A DNA stretch of 64,000 nucleotides, taken from Termitidicoccus mucosus (GTDB lineage Bacteria; Verrucomicrobiota; Verrucomicrobiia; Opitutales; Opitutaceae). The notes under the pieces are model-generated. The model had not been told where the DNA came from and did no database searches. It saw only the letters and a program-made list of their open reading frames with translations. Numbering within the stretch: the first letter of the stretch is position 1; each line of letters starts with the position of its first letter. Positions 32,257-41,948 of the stretch are shown one piece after another. Both the position numbers and the translations under genes were made by a program. The DNA lies in contig NZ_CP109796.1 of NCBI RefSeq assembly GCF_038725785.1, positions 5,828,501-5,892,500 of the forward strand, in the 5' to 3' direction.

Positions 32257-32499
32257 GGCGAGAATTATGAGGTGCGCGTAAATTTGACGAACCCATCACG
32301 CGAAATCGACAAAAAATATGCGCGACTTGCGTCATATAATTTTTTGGGAAATCCCAAATTCCGAAAATCCAAATGCCAAAGAATACGCCGCCGGCACTGG
32401 TGGTGGCGGATGCGGAGCCGTATCCGCCGAATTTTGGAATTTCGGGATTTGAGATTTTTTTGGGATTTGGGATTTTGGGATTTGAGATTTCCCTCCGCC

Positions 32500-33888
32500 A
32501 TGCAACGCACTCTCGTCAAAGACGCCCACGCCTCCGCCGAACCTCGCGACTCCATCCTGCTTCAGGGCTGGGTGCGCACGCGTCGCGACGCGAAGGCGTT
32601 TTCCTTCATCGAGCTCAACGACGGCTCCTGCCTGAAGGGCATGCAAATCATCGTGCCCGACACGCTGCCCGGCTACGCCGCGCTCATGCACCGCGCGGCC
32701 ACCGGGGCGTCGGTCGAGGCGCGCGGGCGGCTCGTCGCCTCGCAGGGCGCGGGGCAAAAATGGGAGGTCGTGGCGGAGCACTTCGCCATCGTCGGCGATG
32801 CCGACGCGACTTATCCGCTCCAGAAGAAAGGCCACTCGCTCGAATTCCTCCGCGAGATCGCGCACCTGCGCCCGCGCTCCAATCTTTTCGGCGCGGTCTT
32901 CCGCGTGCGCAGCCGGCTGGCCTACGCCGTCCACCGGTTTTTCCAGGAGCGCGGTTTTCATTACGTGCACACGCCCATCATCACGGCGAGCGATTGCGAG
33001 GGGGCGGGCGAGATGTTCCGCGTGTCCACGCTCGATGCCGCCAACCCGCCGCGCGACGCGGCGGGCGCGGTCGATTTCGTGCGGGATTTCTTCGGGCGGC
33101 AGAGTTTTCTCACCGTGTCCGGCCAGCTCGAGGGCGAGACGTTTGCCTGCGCGTTGTCCAATATCTACACGTTCGGTCCGACCTTCCGGGCCGAGAACTC
33201 CAACACCTCGCGGCACGCCGCCGAGTTCTGGATGATCGAGCCGGAGGCGGCGTTTCTCGACCTCTTCGGCAACATGGACTTGGCCGAGGCATTCGTGAAA
33301 CACCTCGTGCGCGACGCCCGCGAGCATTGCGCGGAGGACCTGGAGTTTTTCTCGAAGTTCGTGGACAAGCAGCTCGCCGCCCGTCTCGATTTCGTGCTCG
33401 AGCGGCCTTTCCAGCGTTGCAGCTACACGGAGGCCATTGAGATTCTCGAAAAATCCGGACGCAACTGGGAGCACCCCGTCGCGTGGGGCGACAACCTCCA
33501 GTCCGAACACGAACGCTTCCTCGCCGAGGAGCACTTCAAGTGCCCCGTCACGGTTTACAATTATCCGCGCACGCTGAAGCCGTTTTACATGAAGGTAAAC
33601 GACGACGGCAAAACCGTCCGCGCGATGGATCTGCTCGTGCCCGGCATCGGCGAAATCATCGGCGGCAGCCAGCGCGAGGAGCGGCTCGACGTGCTGCTCG
33701 AGGCCATGCGCGCGCACAATCTCAACGAGAAAGATTACTGGTGGTATGCCGACCTCCGCCGTTACGGCACGGTGCCGCACAGCGGCTTCGGCCTCGGCTT
33801 CGAGCGCATGCTGATGTTCGTCACCGGCGTCGCCAACATCCGCGATGTCATTCCTTTCGCCCGGACGCCGGGCAGCGCGGAATTTTAA
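32500..33888 (+). CDS. asnS: Asparaginyl-tRNA synthetase
   Basis: 462 residues. This class II synthetase charges tRNA-Asn. The N-terminal OB fold (about residues 15-110, [20 protein letters not shown]) binds the anticodon. The catalytic core includes [20 protein letters not shown] with the AsnRS-specific [51 protein letters not shown] (motif 2) and the motif 3 [22 protein letters not shown]. The ATG at 32500 starts MQRTLVKDA; the same frame stays open far upstream through rhaB, but that stretch is antisense noise. Confidence 0.96.
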   Translation: MQRTLVKDAHASAEPRDSILLQGWVRTRRDAKAFSFIELNDGSCLKGMQIIVPDTLPGYAALMHRAATGASVEARGRLVASQGAGQKWEVVAEHFAIVGDADATYPLQKKGHSLEFLREIAHLRPRSNLFGAVFRVRSRLAYAVHRFFQERGFHYVHTPIITASDCEGAGEMFRVSTLDAANPPRDAAGAVDFVRDFFGRQSFLTVSGQLEGETFACALSNIYTFGPTFRAENSNTSRHAAEFWMIEPEAAFLDLFGNMDLAEAFVKHLVRDAREHCAEDLEFFSKFVDKQLAARLDFVLERPFQRCSYTEAIEILEKSGRNWEHPVAWGDNLQSEHERFLAEEHFKCPVTVYNYPRTLKPFYMKVNDDGKTVRAMDLLVPGIGEIIGGSQREERLDVLLEAMRAHNLNEKDYWWYADLRRYGTVPHSGFGLGFERMLMFVTGVANIRDVIPFARTPGSAEF

Positions 33889-34018
33889 GACGGTGGCGGG
33901 AGCGGGAAGGCCCGGCGAGATCGCAATGGGCGGCGTTCTTCGCCCGCGCCGGCAAGGGCGCTCATGATTTTCGCCGGAATCGCGGGTGCGCGGAACAATG
34001 CGTGCTATATTTCGCCGC

Positions 34019-34528
34019 ATGACATGGCAGGCGGCACAACACCAGGCAATCGCGGGTGCGGGCGGCGCGTGGTTGTCGCGCAAGATGCGGCGCGGGGGCG
34101 CGCTCGTCCGCCGCATGCTCGGGCTGCAACTCGCGCACTGGCGGGAGCTGGCGTATTCATTTCGTTACTACGCAACCGGACGGGTGGCGCGGGCCAACCA
34201 TATCACGCGCGGCATCCGTTATCTCGGACGGCGGGGCACGGTGCTGCCGCATCCGGTGGGCATCGTGATCGGTGAAAACGTCGCGCTCGGCCGCGACTGC
34301 CGCATCTATCAAAACGTGACCATCGGCGCGAAGACCGACGCCGAGGCCCGGGAGGGCATTTATCCGTCGGTCGGCAACCGGGTGACCATCTGCGCCAACG
34401 CCGTGTTGATCGGCGGCATCACGGTCGGCGATGAGGCGGTCATCGGCGCCGGCGCGATCGTGACGCGCGACGTGCCCGCCCGTGCCGTGGTGGCGGGCAA
34501 TCCGGCCCGGGTGCTGCGTTTGCGGTGA
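34019..34528 (+). CDS. Hexapeptide-repeat acyltransferase (CysE-like)
   Basis: 169 residues. The left-handed beta-helix starts near residue 75 with [30 protein letters not shown] and continues through [48 protein letters not shown], the classic serine O-acetyltransferase/maltose-acetyltransferase end. The helical N-terminal domain of true CysE is shortened, so it may act on a sugar or polysaccharide rather than serine. Upstream in-frame starts at 33986 and 33998 are also possible. It lies 130 bases downstream of asnS. Confidence 0.82.
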   Translation: MTWQAAQHQAIAGAGGAWLSRKMRRGGALVRRMLGLQLAHWRELAYSFRYYATGRVARANHITRGIRYLGRRGTVLPHPVGIVIGENVALGRDCRIYQNVTIGAKTDAEAREGIYPSVGNRVTICANAVLIGGITVGDEAVIGAGAIVTRDVPARAVVAGNPARVLRLR

Positions 34529-34555
34529 GACGCGGGACGGGTTGGCCGCGCGCCC

Positions 34556-35758
34556 TCAGGCCAGGCCGGGCGGGGTGTCGATGGCGGACATGGGGAGCGA
34601 AAGCGGGTTGGGCGGCAGAGCGATGGTGAAGGTCGTGCCCGTCGCGGCTGTTGAGGTGAAGCGGAGCTTCCCGAGCAGGTATTGCTCGGTGAAAAGTTTG
34701 GCCATGTAGGTGCCCAGCCCGCGGCCGCGGTCTTTCCGGGTGAAGGAGCGGTTGAAGATTTGCAGGCAGACCTCGGGCGGCATCACGGCGGCGTTGCGTA
34801 TCCAGAGCAGGAGGTCGCTGGCATCGGCGCTGATGCCGAGCGAGACCTCCTCGCCGGGCCCGGAGGCCTCGATGGCATTGGCGAGCAGACAGTCGAGCAC
34901 GCGCCGCAACAGCGCGGGATCGGAGAAAAAACGATGGTTGGAGGCCGACGGCTCAAGATGCAGGCGGCATTCCGCCGCCGTGGCGCGCGGGGCGGCGGCG
35001 GCCACATACGCCTCCATGAAATCGCGCGCATACAGCGCGGAAAACGAGGGCAGCAACTCGCCTCTTTCCGCCGCGGAGAGATCGCGCTGGATGCCGAGGG
35101 CTTCCTGCAGGTCGGAAACCTGCGCGGCCAGCGCGCCGGCGTCTTCGCGCACATAAGGTTCGCTGGCGTTCTCGTGGATGCGGCGGGCGCGCTGCCCGAT
35201 GGGCCGGGTGAGGCCGGCGAGTTTTTTCAGGAAAACCTGCTCCAGCGCCAGCCGGCGTTTTTCATGGCTGATGTCACTCACGGCCAGCAGGGTGTAGGAC
35301 GCGCCGGCATGGCTGAACGGCGTGCTTTTCACCCGCAGATCCAGCGCCTCGCGGCAGCCGTGGTTGAGCCTTGTCATGCGGCATTCCTCGGCGGCGGAGC
35401 GGCCGGCGAGGCCTTCGAGGATGGCTTTGACCGCGCCGCATTGGGAACAGGCGGGGGCGGTCCCGCAGCCGCCCTCGCATTCGATCGCCCGAATGCAGCC
35501 GAGCGCCTCCCCGGGACGTTTTCCGATGGCGGAGGCGAGCCTGCCCCCGGGTATGAGCGGGGCCACGTTTTCGCTCGCAAACACGATCTGGCGCTGGGCG
35601 TTGAGCACGAGCATGCAGTCCAGCGAGGCGTTGAGCAGGCGTCCGATGAGCGGATTGGCTTCCATGGATTTGGCCTGCTTTTGGATGAGGGCCGGCTTGG
35701 CGCGGTCCGGCGGTGCAAAAAAAGTCCTCAAAGTGGCGGGAACACTGAGTGCTGACAT
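34556..35758 (-). CDS. Orphan histidine kinase-like protein with Cys-rich PAS domain
   Basis: 400 residues, no transmembrane segment. A PAS-like sensor spans about residues 35-165 and contains an unusual cysteine group at 88, 94, 98, 104 and 107 (ECEGGC and CSQCG), with further cysteines at 126 and 135. After SDISHEKRRLALEQVFLKKL comes a dimerisation helix in which the usual FHD/E phosphoacceptor box is not seen. The C-terminal HATPase domain is intact: N-box LLANAIEAS (Asn294), LWIRNAAV, IFNRSFTRK and GRGLGTYMAKL at 345. The cysteines could bind metal, heme or an Fe-S cluster and sense redox state. No response regulator is adjacent. Confidence 0.82.
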   Translation of the reverse strand: MSALSVPATLRTFFAPPDRAKPALIQKQAKSMEANPLIGRLLNASLDCMLVLNAQRQIVFASENVAPLIPGGRLASAIGKRPGEALGCIRAIECEGGCGTAPACSQCGAVKAILEGLAGRSAAEECRMTRLNHGCREALDLRVKSTPFSHAGASYTLLAVSDISHEKRRLALEQVFLKKLAGLTRPIGQRARRIHENASEPYVREDAGALAAQVSDLQEALGIQRDLSAAERGELLPSFSALYARDFMEAYVAAAAPRATAAECRLHLEPSASNHRFFSDPALLRRVLDCLLANAIEASGPGEEVSLGISADASDLLLWIRNAAVMPPEVCLQIFNRSFTRKDRGRGLGTYMAKLFTEQYLLGKLRFTSTAATGTTFTIALPPNPLSLPMSAIDTPPGLA

Positions 35759-35881
35759 GGCTTCAAAAATTATTAAATATTGGCGGGAGCGACGGCTTCC
35801 CTGGCCACAACGCTAGATGAGCCATAAGCTGATGAAAGCCTTGATCATCAGGCTGGCATAAAAATAATGTGAACCCTTGTC

Positions 35882-37009
35882 TTACTTTTTCGCATTGGCC
35901 AGGGTCGTCGCATACTCGCTGATGCCGTCGGCGATGGATTGGGCGAGTTTCTGGCGGAAGTCGGGCGTGGCGATGAGTTTCGCCTCGGCATCGTTGGAAA
36001 GGAAGCCGCCCTCGATCAACAGGGAGGGGCAGGGCGCGAGGCGGAGCACGGCGAACTTATGGTGTTTCATGCCGCGGTCCACGAGTTTCAGGTCGCCCAG
36101 CAGGGAGCGCTGCATGAGACAGGCGGCGAGCGTGTTCCAGTAGGCGAAGGGATCGGCGGGGTTTTTCTCGCGATCCTCGGCAGTGACATCGCCGCGCGTG
36201 ACCGGCGCCTGCCCGCGCGGCGTGAAGCGGTAAACCTCCAGCCCGCGCACGCGCTGGGCGCCTTGCGCGACGGAGTTGAAATGGATGCTGACAAACAGAT
36301 CCGCCTTTGCGGTGGTCGCGACCACCGCGCGCGCGGGGAGGTCGACCTTTACGTCGGCGGTGCGCGTCATCACGATTTTGTAGCCGCGCGCCTCGAGGAT
36401 TTTTTTCAGGCGGAGCGCGGTATCGAGCGTGAAGGTTTTTTCGTTGAGCTTGAGTTTGTCGTTTATCTTGCCGTGGTCGGGGCCGCCGTGCCCGGGATCG
36501 ATGACGATGGTCTTGAGCGAGGGGATCGCGGCGCGCCCGCGCCCGGCGTCGATGATGGGCGAGAGCAAGGTGTCGGCGTCGGTCCGGCTGACGAGGAGCG
36601 CGCCCTTGTGCCCGCGCACGGCATCGCCGGTGAACACGCGCATGCCGTTGACGGAGAGTTCGCGCGAGTCGTGCTTGAGCACGATGCGGAGATGGTCGTT
36701 CTGGAGGGCGAGTTCCTCGAGCGGCGCGAGCCAGACGGCCTTCATGCCGGAAGCGCGGCCAAACGCGATGACATCGATGTAATCGATGCCGGCGATCTTT
36801 ATCGGGGCGACGGCGGACGCCGGGCTCGCGGCAGACTTGGTGCGCGGGGCGGACGCGGATGATTTTGCCGCGGCGAGCGGCAGCGTCGCGACGGGGCGCG
36901 TGGGCGCGGCGCGCGCCTGCGTTTGCGCCTCCACGCCGCCCTGGGCAAGGGCCAAGACCGCCGCCAGCGCGGCGGCGCCGATGCGAAGCGTTGACCGGCT
37001 GGCGGGCAA
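35882..37009 (-). CDS. N-acetylmuramoyl-L-alanine amidase (Amidase_3)
   Basis: 375 residues. A signal peptide (LRIGAAALAAVLALAQGGVEA) precedes an Ala/Pro/Ser linker, a middle domain of about 100 residues (IDYIDVIAFGRASGMKAVWL, AMIN-like) and the zinc amidase: IVIDPGHGGPDHG, the metal Glu in NEKTFTLD, LFVSIHFNS, and the catalytic Glu in LLIEGGFLSN. It cuts the bond between MurNAc and the stem peptide in the periplasm, usually for daughter-cell separation. The start is TTG at 37009; no ATG or GTG gives the signal peptide. It starts 13 bases after the infC stop, so the two are probably co-transcribed. Confidence 0.93.
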   Translation of the reverse strand: MPASRSTLRIGAAALAAVLALAQGGVEAQTQARAAPTRPVATLPLAAAKSSASAPRTKSAASPASAVAPIKIAGIDYIDVIAFGRASGMKAVWLAPLEELALQNDHLRIVLKHDSRELSVNGMRVFTGDAVRGHKGALLVSRTDADTLLSPIIDAGRGRAAIPSLKTIVIDPGHGGPDHGKINDKLKLNEKTFTLDTALRLKKILEARGYKIVMTRTADVKVDLPARAVVATTAKADLFVSIHFNSVAQGAQRVRGLEVYRFTPRGQAPVTRGDVTAEDREKNPADPFAYWNTLAACLMQRSLLGDLKLVDRGMKHHKFAVLRLAPCPSLLIEGGFLSNDAEAKLIATPDFRQKLAQSIADGISEYATTLANAKK

Positions 37010-37022
37010 GGCGGACTTCTCC

Positions 37023-37709
37023 TTACTCCTGCTCGTCGCCGTCGTGCTCGTCGTCGTGATCGGGTTGTTCGGGCTCGTGGTCGTCTTCCTCGATCGGTTC
37101 GTCGTCCTCGCGGATGAATTTCGGCTTGCGCTTGTTGGCCGGGAGCGGGGTGAGCATGACGTTGATTTGCTTGCCCATGCGCTTCGGCGGCGCGTCGGGC
37201 GTGCCCATGCCGGCGAGTTCGGCGAGCGCCTTGTTCATCACGTCGAAGCCGAGCTCGGGGTGGGCGAGTTCGCGGCCGCGGAACTTGAGGCGGAGTTTGA
37301 CCTTGCTGCCTTGGTTGAGGAATTGTTCGCCGCGTTTGATCTTGGTGAGGAAATCGTTTTCCGCGATGCGCGCGGTGAACTCGATTTCCTTGATGCGGCT
37401 GGCGGTGGCTTTCGCGTGGGAACTTTTTTTCTGCTCCTCATACACGTATTTGCCGAAATCCATGATGCGGCAGACCGGCGGCTGCGCTTGGGGGGCGACT
37501 TCCACGAGGTCGAGGCCGACCTCGATGGCGAGCGCGAGGGCCTTTTCAGTTTGCATGATGCCGAGTTGCTTGCCCTCGGGGCTGATCACGCGGATTTGGG
37601 GAACTCTGATGCGATGGTTACGGCGGATGCTCGCAAACGGATCATTGTTGCGGCGCTGGTATTGGCCGGGGCGGCGACCGCCACCGGAGGAGGGAAACGA
37701 ATTAGCCAT
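37023..37709 (-). CDS. infC: Translation initiation factor IF-3 with acidic tail
   Basis: 228 residues, longer than the usual about 180. The N domain shows IRRNHRIRVPQIRVISPEGKQLGIM and VEVAPQAQPPVCRIMDFGKYVYEEQKK; the C domain shows IKEIEFTARIAENDFLTKIKR and FLNQGSKVKLRLKFRGRELAHPE. The last 30 or so residues are almost all Asp, Glu, His and Pro (EDDEPIEEDDHEPEQPDHDD). The start is an ordinary ATG rather than the rare ATT/ATC used by many infC genes. The rpmI-rplT genes that normally follow infC are absent; an amidase gene follows instead. Confidence 0.96.
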   Translation of the reverse strand: MANSFPSSGGGRRPGQYQRRNNDPFASIRRNHRIRVPQIRVISPEGKQLGIMQTEKALALAIEVGLDLVEVAPQAQPPVCRIMDFGKYVYEEQKKSSHAKATASRIKEIEFTARIAENDFLTKIKRGEQFLNQGSKVKLRLKFRGRELAHPELGFDVMNKALAELAGMGTPDAPPKRMGKQINVMLTPLPANKRKPKFIREDDEPIEEDDHEPEQPDHDDEHDGDEQE

Positions 37710-37904
37710 TCAGTATAGTTTGTGTTGCCTGTTCTGGGTCGAAGTTGTTTCTCACGGGGAAGCGGGGTGGAGACAACCTTATTTGCATCATCTTGCGCCT
37801 TTTCGCGTTTGGTCAAGCCCTCGTCCGTCCGGAGCGCAAGTATGCGCCGCGCAAGATAAAGCCGCCATCCGTCCAAAAAACCAAGGCACACCCGGCATGT
37901 CGGC

Positions 37905-38309
37905 TCATACGCTGAAGCTGTCGCCGCAGGAGCAACTGGATTTGGCGTTGGGGTTGGTGAACTTGAAGCCGCCGCCGATCATTTTGTTGGAGTAGTCGAT
38001 CACGGTGCCTCTCAGGTAGAGGGCGGTCTTCACATCGACCAGCACGCTTGCGCCGGCCGTGCGCACGAGGATGTCGCCTTTGCGCGGCTCCGGCGTGAAG
38101 CGGAGCTTGTAGCTCAGGCCGTTGCAGCCGCCGCCGCTGATGGCGACACGCAGGTATCCGCCCTGGCGGTCGCGGGCGACGAGCGCGGCGACCTTGGCCC
38201 CGGCGGCCTCGGTGAGGCGCACGAGGTTTTCGTTGCCTTCGCGCACGCCGTCGGGAAGCGCGGCGGTCTCGGCGGAGGCTGGCGGGAAAGTCGTTTCAGG
38301 AGAAGGCAT
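37905..38309 (-). CDS. A-type Fe-S carrier (HesB/IscA/ErpA family)
   Basis: 134 residues. The HesB core (about residues 28-134) contains VRLTEAAGAKVAALVARD, the first ligand cysteine in SGGGCNGLSYKL, DVKTALYLRGTVIDY and the C-terminal CSCGDSFSV pair. These three cysteines bind an Fe-S cluster that is handed to client proteins. An N-terminal tail of about 27 residues is low-complexity. It complements the SUF operon 18 kb away, which has no A-type carrier of its own. It lies 195 bases upstream of infC on the same strand. Confidence 0.92.
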   Translation of the reverse strand: MPSPETTFPPASAETAALPDGVREGNENLVRLTEAAGAKVAALVARDRQGGYLRVAISGGGCNGLSYKLRFTPEPRKGDILVRTAGASVLVDVKTALYLRGTVIDYSNKMIGGGFKFTNPNAKSSCSCGDSFSV

Positions 38310-38356
38310 GAGCGGTCAATCGCGTGGCAATATCAGAGCAAAAGCCGCGCCGCGCA

Positions 38357-39307
38357 CTATCGCACGGTGCGGGCGTTTATCAAGCGGCGGGCGACGTTGA
38401 CGGCGTTGGCGAAACTGCGCGGGCTGGCGGCGCCGCGGCCCGCGATGCCGAACGCCGTACCGTGGTCGGGGCTGGTGCGCACGTGCGGCAGGCCGAGGGT
38501 GACGTTGACCGCTTCGTCGAAGTCGATGGTTTTCAGCGGCGCGAGGCCCTGGTCGTGGTAGAGCGCGACGACCGCGTCGAACTCGCCGCGCAGGGCGCGT
38601 CCGAAGATCGTGTCGCCGGGTTCGCAGCGTGACAGGCCGGGATGCGCGGCGCGCAGCGCGTCGAGCGCGGGGTCGATGACATCGCGCTCCTCGGTGCCGA
38701 GCATGCCGCCTTCGCCGGCGTGCGGGTTGAGGCCGCACACGCCGATGCGCGGCTCGCCGGCCACGCCGTCGGCGCGCGCGAGTTGCGCGGCGGCGGCCAC
38801 CGTGCGCGCCAGCAGCGCGGGCGTGAGGCGCGCGGCCACGTCGCGCAGCGGGATGTGCCAGGTGGCGAGGGCGACGCGGAGGCGTCCGCCGCAAAACGCC
38901 ATCACCGGCTCGCCGCCCCAGCGCGCCGCGAAAAATTCCGTCTGCCCGGGGAATGCGTAGCCGGCCTTTTGCAGCCACGCCTTGCTCACGGGCGCGGTGA
39001 CCACGCCGCAAAACTCGCCGCGCGCGACGCCCGCCGCCGCGCGCTCGAGCGCCGCCTGCGCGATGCGCGCGCCCGCGACGGAAGGCTGGCCGGGCGCGGC
39101 GACAAACCCGCCCGCGGGCCCCGCGTCGCCGTCGATGGCGATCAGTTGCGCGTCGCGGGCTGGGAGCGTGCGAAGCCAGCTCGCGTGGCCGATCACCGCG
39201 ATGTCGCGCGCCTCGGCCGGGTGATGCGCGAGCCAGGCGGCTATGATCTCCGGGCCGACGCCGGCCGGATCGCCGCAGGTGAACGCGAGTTTCTGGGGAG
39301 CCGTCAT
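38357..39307 (-). CDS. pdxA: 4-hydroxythreonine-4-phosphate dehydrogenase PdxA
   Basis: 316 residues. PdxA oxidises 4-phosphohydroxy-L-threonine in the DXP-independent-ring branch of pyridoxal phosphate synthesis. Family marks are FTCGDPAGVGPEIIAAW at the N-terminus, VVTAPVSKAWLQKAGY, GQTEFFA, the metal histidines in ATWHIPLRDV, VALYHDQGLAPLK and RTSPDHGTAFGIAG. The ATG at 39307 is the natural start. It lies 47 bases upstream of the HesB-like gene on the same strand. Confidence 0.96.
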   Translation of the reverse strand: MTAPQKLAFTCGDPAGVGPEIIAAWLAHHPAEARDIAVIGHASWLRTLPARDAQLIAIDGDAGPAGGFVAAPGQPSVAGARIAQAALERAAAGVARGEFCGVVTAPVSKAWLQKAGYAFPGQTEFFAARWGGEPVMAFCGGRLRVALATWHIPLRDVAARLTPALLARTVAAAAQLARADGVAGEPRIGVCGLNPHAGEGGMLGTEERDVIDPALDALRAAHPGLSRCEPGDTIFGRALRGEFDAVVALYHDQGLAPLKTIDFDEAVNVTLGLPHVRTSPDHGTAFGIAGRGAASPRSFANAVNVARRLINARTVR

Positions 39308-39403
39308 GGGAGCAATGAGTGATCAGGGAGTTTGAGTTGGGGGAGCGGAGGTTCGAACTTAAACTTTCACCTTCAACTTGAACTGGCCGCGCAGCGGCCC
39401 GCC

Positions 39404-40156
39404 CTATTCCTCCGCACCCGCGAGGTTTTCGTTGCGTTTCAGGCGGGCGAAACTGCGTTTGCCGCCTTCGAAGAATTGCAGGAAGCGGTGCGCCTCGGCG
39501 GTTTTGTATTCGCCCGAGGCGAGGGCGGACGCGGCGACCTCGCGGATGTTGCCCGGCGTGAAATACACCGCGTGAAAGGCCTCCTTCAATTCCCGGATGG
39601 CCTCGCGCGGGTGCCCGCGTCGCTTCAGGCCGACGACATTCAGGCCGATGACCTCGTCGCGCTCGGCCACCAAGGTGTAGGGCGCGAGGTCGCGCGTGAT
39701 GCTGGAGTTGCCGCTGACCATCACGCCCTCGCCGATGCGGGTGAACTGGTGAAAGACCGCCGCGCCGCCGAGGAAGGCGTTGGTGCCCACTTCCACGTGG
39801 CCGGCGAGGAGCACGTTGTTGGCGAGGACGATGTTGTCGCCGAGCACGGCGTCGTGGGCCACGTGGGCGGCCGCCATGATGAAGCAGTTTTCGCCTACGA
39901 CGGTCGCGACGCCGGCGTGGAGGGAGCGGTTGACCGTCACATGTTCGCGGATACGCGTGCCCGCGCCGATCCGCACGAATGACTCGACGGCGGGATCAAA
40001 CGCGAGCGCCTGCGGATCGCCGCCGATGACGGCATACGGATGCACCGTGACGCGGTCGCCGAGGATGACGTGACGCTTGATGATGGCGCCGGCGTGGATC
40101 TCGCAGTCGGCGCCGATTTGCGCGCCGGGTTCGATGATGGCCGTGGGATGTATCAT
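39404..40156 (-). CDS. lpxA: UDP-N-acetylglucosamine acyltransferase LpxA
   Basis: 250 residues. The first enzyme of lipid A synthesis, a trimeric left-handed beta-helix in the cytoplasm. Seen are IHPTAIIEPGAQIGADCEIH, VTVHPYAVIGGDPQ, REHVTVNRS, the active-site histidines in AHVAHDAVLGDNIVLANNVL and LAGHVEVG, FHQFTRIGEGVMVSG and the helical C-terminal domain with GLNVVGLKRRG. The ATG at 40156 gives the canonical MIHPTA start. The longer open frame through 41251 is antisense to the ABC gene. It points to an LPS-bearing outer membrane. The neighbouring lpxB/lpxD/fabZ genes are not here. Confidence 0.96.
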   Translation of the reverse strand: MIHPTAIIEPGAQIGADCEIHAGAIIKRHVILGDRVTVHPYAVIGGDPQALAFDPAVESFVRIGAGTRIREHVTVNRSLHAGVATVVGENCFIMAAAHVAHDAVLGDNIVLANNVLLAGHVEVGTNAFLGGAAVFHQFTRIGEGVMVSGNSSITRDLAPYTLVAERDEVIGLNVVGLKRRGHPREAIRELKEAFHAVYFTPGNIREVAASALASGEYKTAEAHRFLQFFEGGKRSFARLKRNENLAGAEE

Positions 40157-40306
40157 GGGAAAATCGGGAGTCCGCGCATTACGACGGACGACAGGGCGGA
40201 ATGCAACGTTCTCGTGCGCCGGGGCGCCGCCGGTGGTCTTTTGGCACTGAGGGACGGTCAGGCTTGTCGCTTCGCGCGGAAGGGGTTTTTCTAGTTGTTT
40301 TTCCTC

Positions 40307-41155
40307 ATGAAAAAATCCGCCGTCAGTTCCCGGAGCGCCGTCAAAGGGACGGCCCCGATTCTTGATGTTTCCGCGCTCACCGTCGAGCGCGGCAAGACCA
40401 TCATCCTGCGCGACATCGCGTGGCGCGTGGAGCGCGGGCAGCACTGGGTCATCCTCGGGCCCAACGGCTGCGGCAAGACTTCGCTGCTGCGCGCGCTTAC
40501 CGGCTACATGCCGCCGACCGGCGGCGCGATTTCCGTGCTGGGGCGGCGCTACGGCGATTGCGACTGGCGCGATTTGCGGCTGAGCATCGGGCTGGTCACG
40601 TCGGCGTTGCAGATTTCCATCCCGCCCGCCGAGACCGCGGTCGAGACCGTGATGAGCGGCAAGTTCGCGCAGCTCGATTTGTGGGCCCGGACCACGCGGG
40701 CGGACCGCGCGGCCGCGCTCGCGCACCTGCGCCTGCTCGGTGCCGGGCATCTCGCGGAACGCGAGTGGATTTTCCTGTCCCAGGGCGAGCGCCAGCGCGT
40801 GCTCATCGCCCGCGCCTTGATGGCGAAACCGCGCATCCTCATCCTCGACGAGCCGTGCTCGGGGCTCGATCCCGTGGCGCGCGACTATTTCCTGGGGTTT
40901 GTCGAGAAACTCGCACGGCGCCGCGCCAGCCCGTCGCTTGTGCTCGTGACGCATCACGTCGAGGAAATCACGCCGGCCTTCACGCACGCGCTGCTGTTGC
41001 GCGAGGGCAGGGTGGTGGCGGACGGCCCGCTGGCGAAGGCGCTGACGGCGCGGACGCTCTCGACCGCGTTCGGCGCGCCCATGCGCCTCGCGCGCCGCGA
41101 CGGCGTGTGGCGCATCGCGTTTCCGCGCGCGGCGGGGCGGGGACGGGGTGATTGA
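40307..41155 (+). CDS. ABC transporter ATP-binding protein without a partner permease
   Basis: 282 residues. Walker A is GPNGCGKTS at 51-59, Q-loop near SALQISIPP, signature [15 protein letters not shown], Walker [13 protein letters not shown] and H-loop VTHHVEEI. The signature and [21 protein letters not shown] resemble the single-domain ATPases related to YlmA/ModF rather than drug exporters. No permease or binding protein is adjacent, so it may act with a distant partner or in a non-transport role. The ATG at 40307 is used; an upstream TTG/GTG-type start four codons earlier is possible. It overlaps the open frame of the glycosyltransferase only outside that gene's real start. Confidence 0.88.
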   Translation: MKKSAVSSRSAVKGTAPILDVSALTVERGKTIILRDIAWRVERGQHWVILGPNGCGKTSLLRALTGYMPPTGGAISVLGRRYGDCDWRDLRLSIGLVTSALQISIPPAETAVETVMSGKFAQLDLWARTTRADRAAALAHLRLLGAGHLAEREWIFLSQGERQRVLIARALMAKPRILILDEPCSGLDPVARDYFLGFVEKLARRRASPSLVLVTHHVEEITPAFTHALLLREGRVVADGPLAKALTARTLSTAFGAPMRLARRDGVWRIAFPRAAGRGRGD

Positions 41156-41228
41156 ACGGTCCGGGCGCGGGGCGCGAGCTTTGGCGTTGCGTCCCCGCCC
41201 GTGGAGAAACGACATTGGTCCCGCAGCC

Positions 41229-41927
41229 ATGCCCCTGCTCACGGTCATCATCCCCTGTTACAACGAAGTGCCGACGTTGCGGCGCATCGTGCGGACCGTG
41301 CGCGACTGCGGCGTCGAATCGCTCGAAATCATCGTGGTGGACGACGGCTCGACCGACGGCTCCGGCGAGTTGCTGCGCGGCGAACTCGCGCCCTTGGTCG
41401 CGAGGGTGATTCATCACGGGAAGAACCAGGGCAAGGGCGCGGCCATCCGTTCCGGCATGGCGCAGGCCACGGGGGAGTTCGTGGTGGTGCAGGATGCCGA
41501 CCTCGAATACGACCCGCGGGAATACCCGCGCCTGCTCGAGCCGCTGACGGCGGGAAAAGCCGACGCGGTTTTCGGATCGCGCTTCATCAGCGACCGGCCG
41601 CATCGCGTGCTTTATTACTGGCACAGTGTCGGCAACCAGTTTCTCACGCGCCTTTCAAACATGTTTACCAACATCAACCTCACCGACATGGAATGTTGTT
41701 ACAAGATGTTCCGCCGCGAGGTCATCCAAGGCGTGCGGCTGGTGGAGGACCGTTTCGGTTTCGAGCCGGAGATCACCGCCAAGACCGCGCGTTCCGGCTG
41801 CCGCATCTATGAGGTCGGGGTGTCGTATTCAGGCCGCACCTACGCCGAGGGAAAGAAAATCGGCTGGCGCGACGGCGTCCGCGCGATTTATGCGATTTTG
41901 AAGTATAACATATGGGCCCGGCGCTGA
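41229..41927 (+). CDS. Family 2 glycosyltransferase (dolichol-phosphate mannosyltransferase-like)
   Basis: 232 residues. A GT-A fold with [18 protein letters not shown] at the N-terminus, [34 protein letters not shown], the metal-binding DADLEYDP and the FGSRFI segment; the end ([20 protein letters not shown]) matches polyprenyl-phosphate sugar transferases. It probably moves a sugar from a nucleotide donor to a lipid or glycan acceptor at the inner membrane. No membrane helices are present in the protein itself. It lies 73 bases after the ABC gene. Confidence 0.88.
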   Translation: MPLLTVIIPCYNEVPTLRRIVRTVRDCGVESLEIIVVDDGSTDGSGELLRGELAPLVARVIHHGKNQGKGAAIRSGMAQATGEFVVVQDADLEYDPREYPRLLEPLTAGKADAVFGSRFISDRPHRVLYYWHSVGNQFLTRLSNMFTNINLTDMECCYKMFRREVIQGVRLVEDRFGFEPEITAKTARSGCRIYEVGVSYSGRTYAEGKKIGWRDGVRAIYAILKYNIWARR

Positions 41928-41948
41928 CCGGGTTGGGCCGGAGTCCGG

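Noticed and set aside
31525-32499. N-terminal extension of the asnS frame through rhaB
   Set aside because: Antisense to rhamnulokinase and unlike AsnRS. The ATG at 32500 gives the family's normal start.
32340-32499. Repetitive ATCCCAAAT/ATTTGGGAT sequence before asnS
   Set aside because: Low-complexity and only weakly palindromic; not convincing as an element beyond ordinary promoter-region sequence.
40157-41251. Upstream extension of the lpxA frame
   Set aside because: Antisense to the ABC ATPase gene; LpxA starts canonically at 40156.
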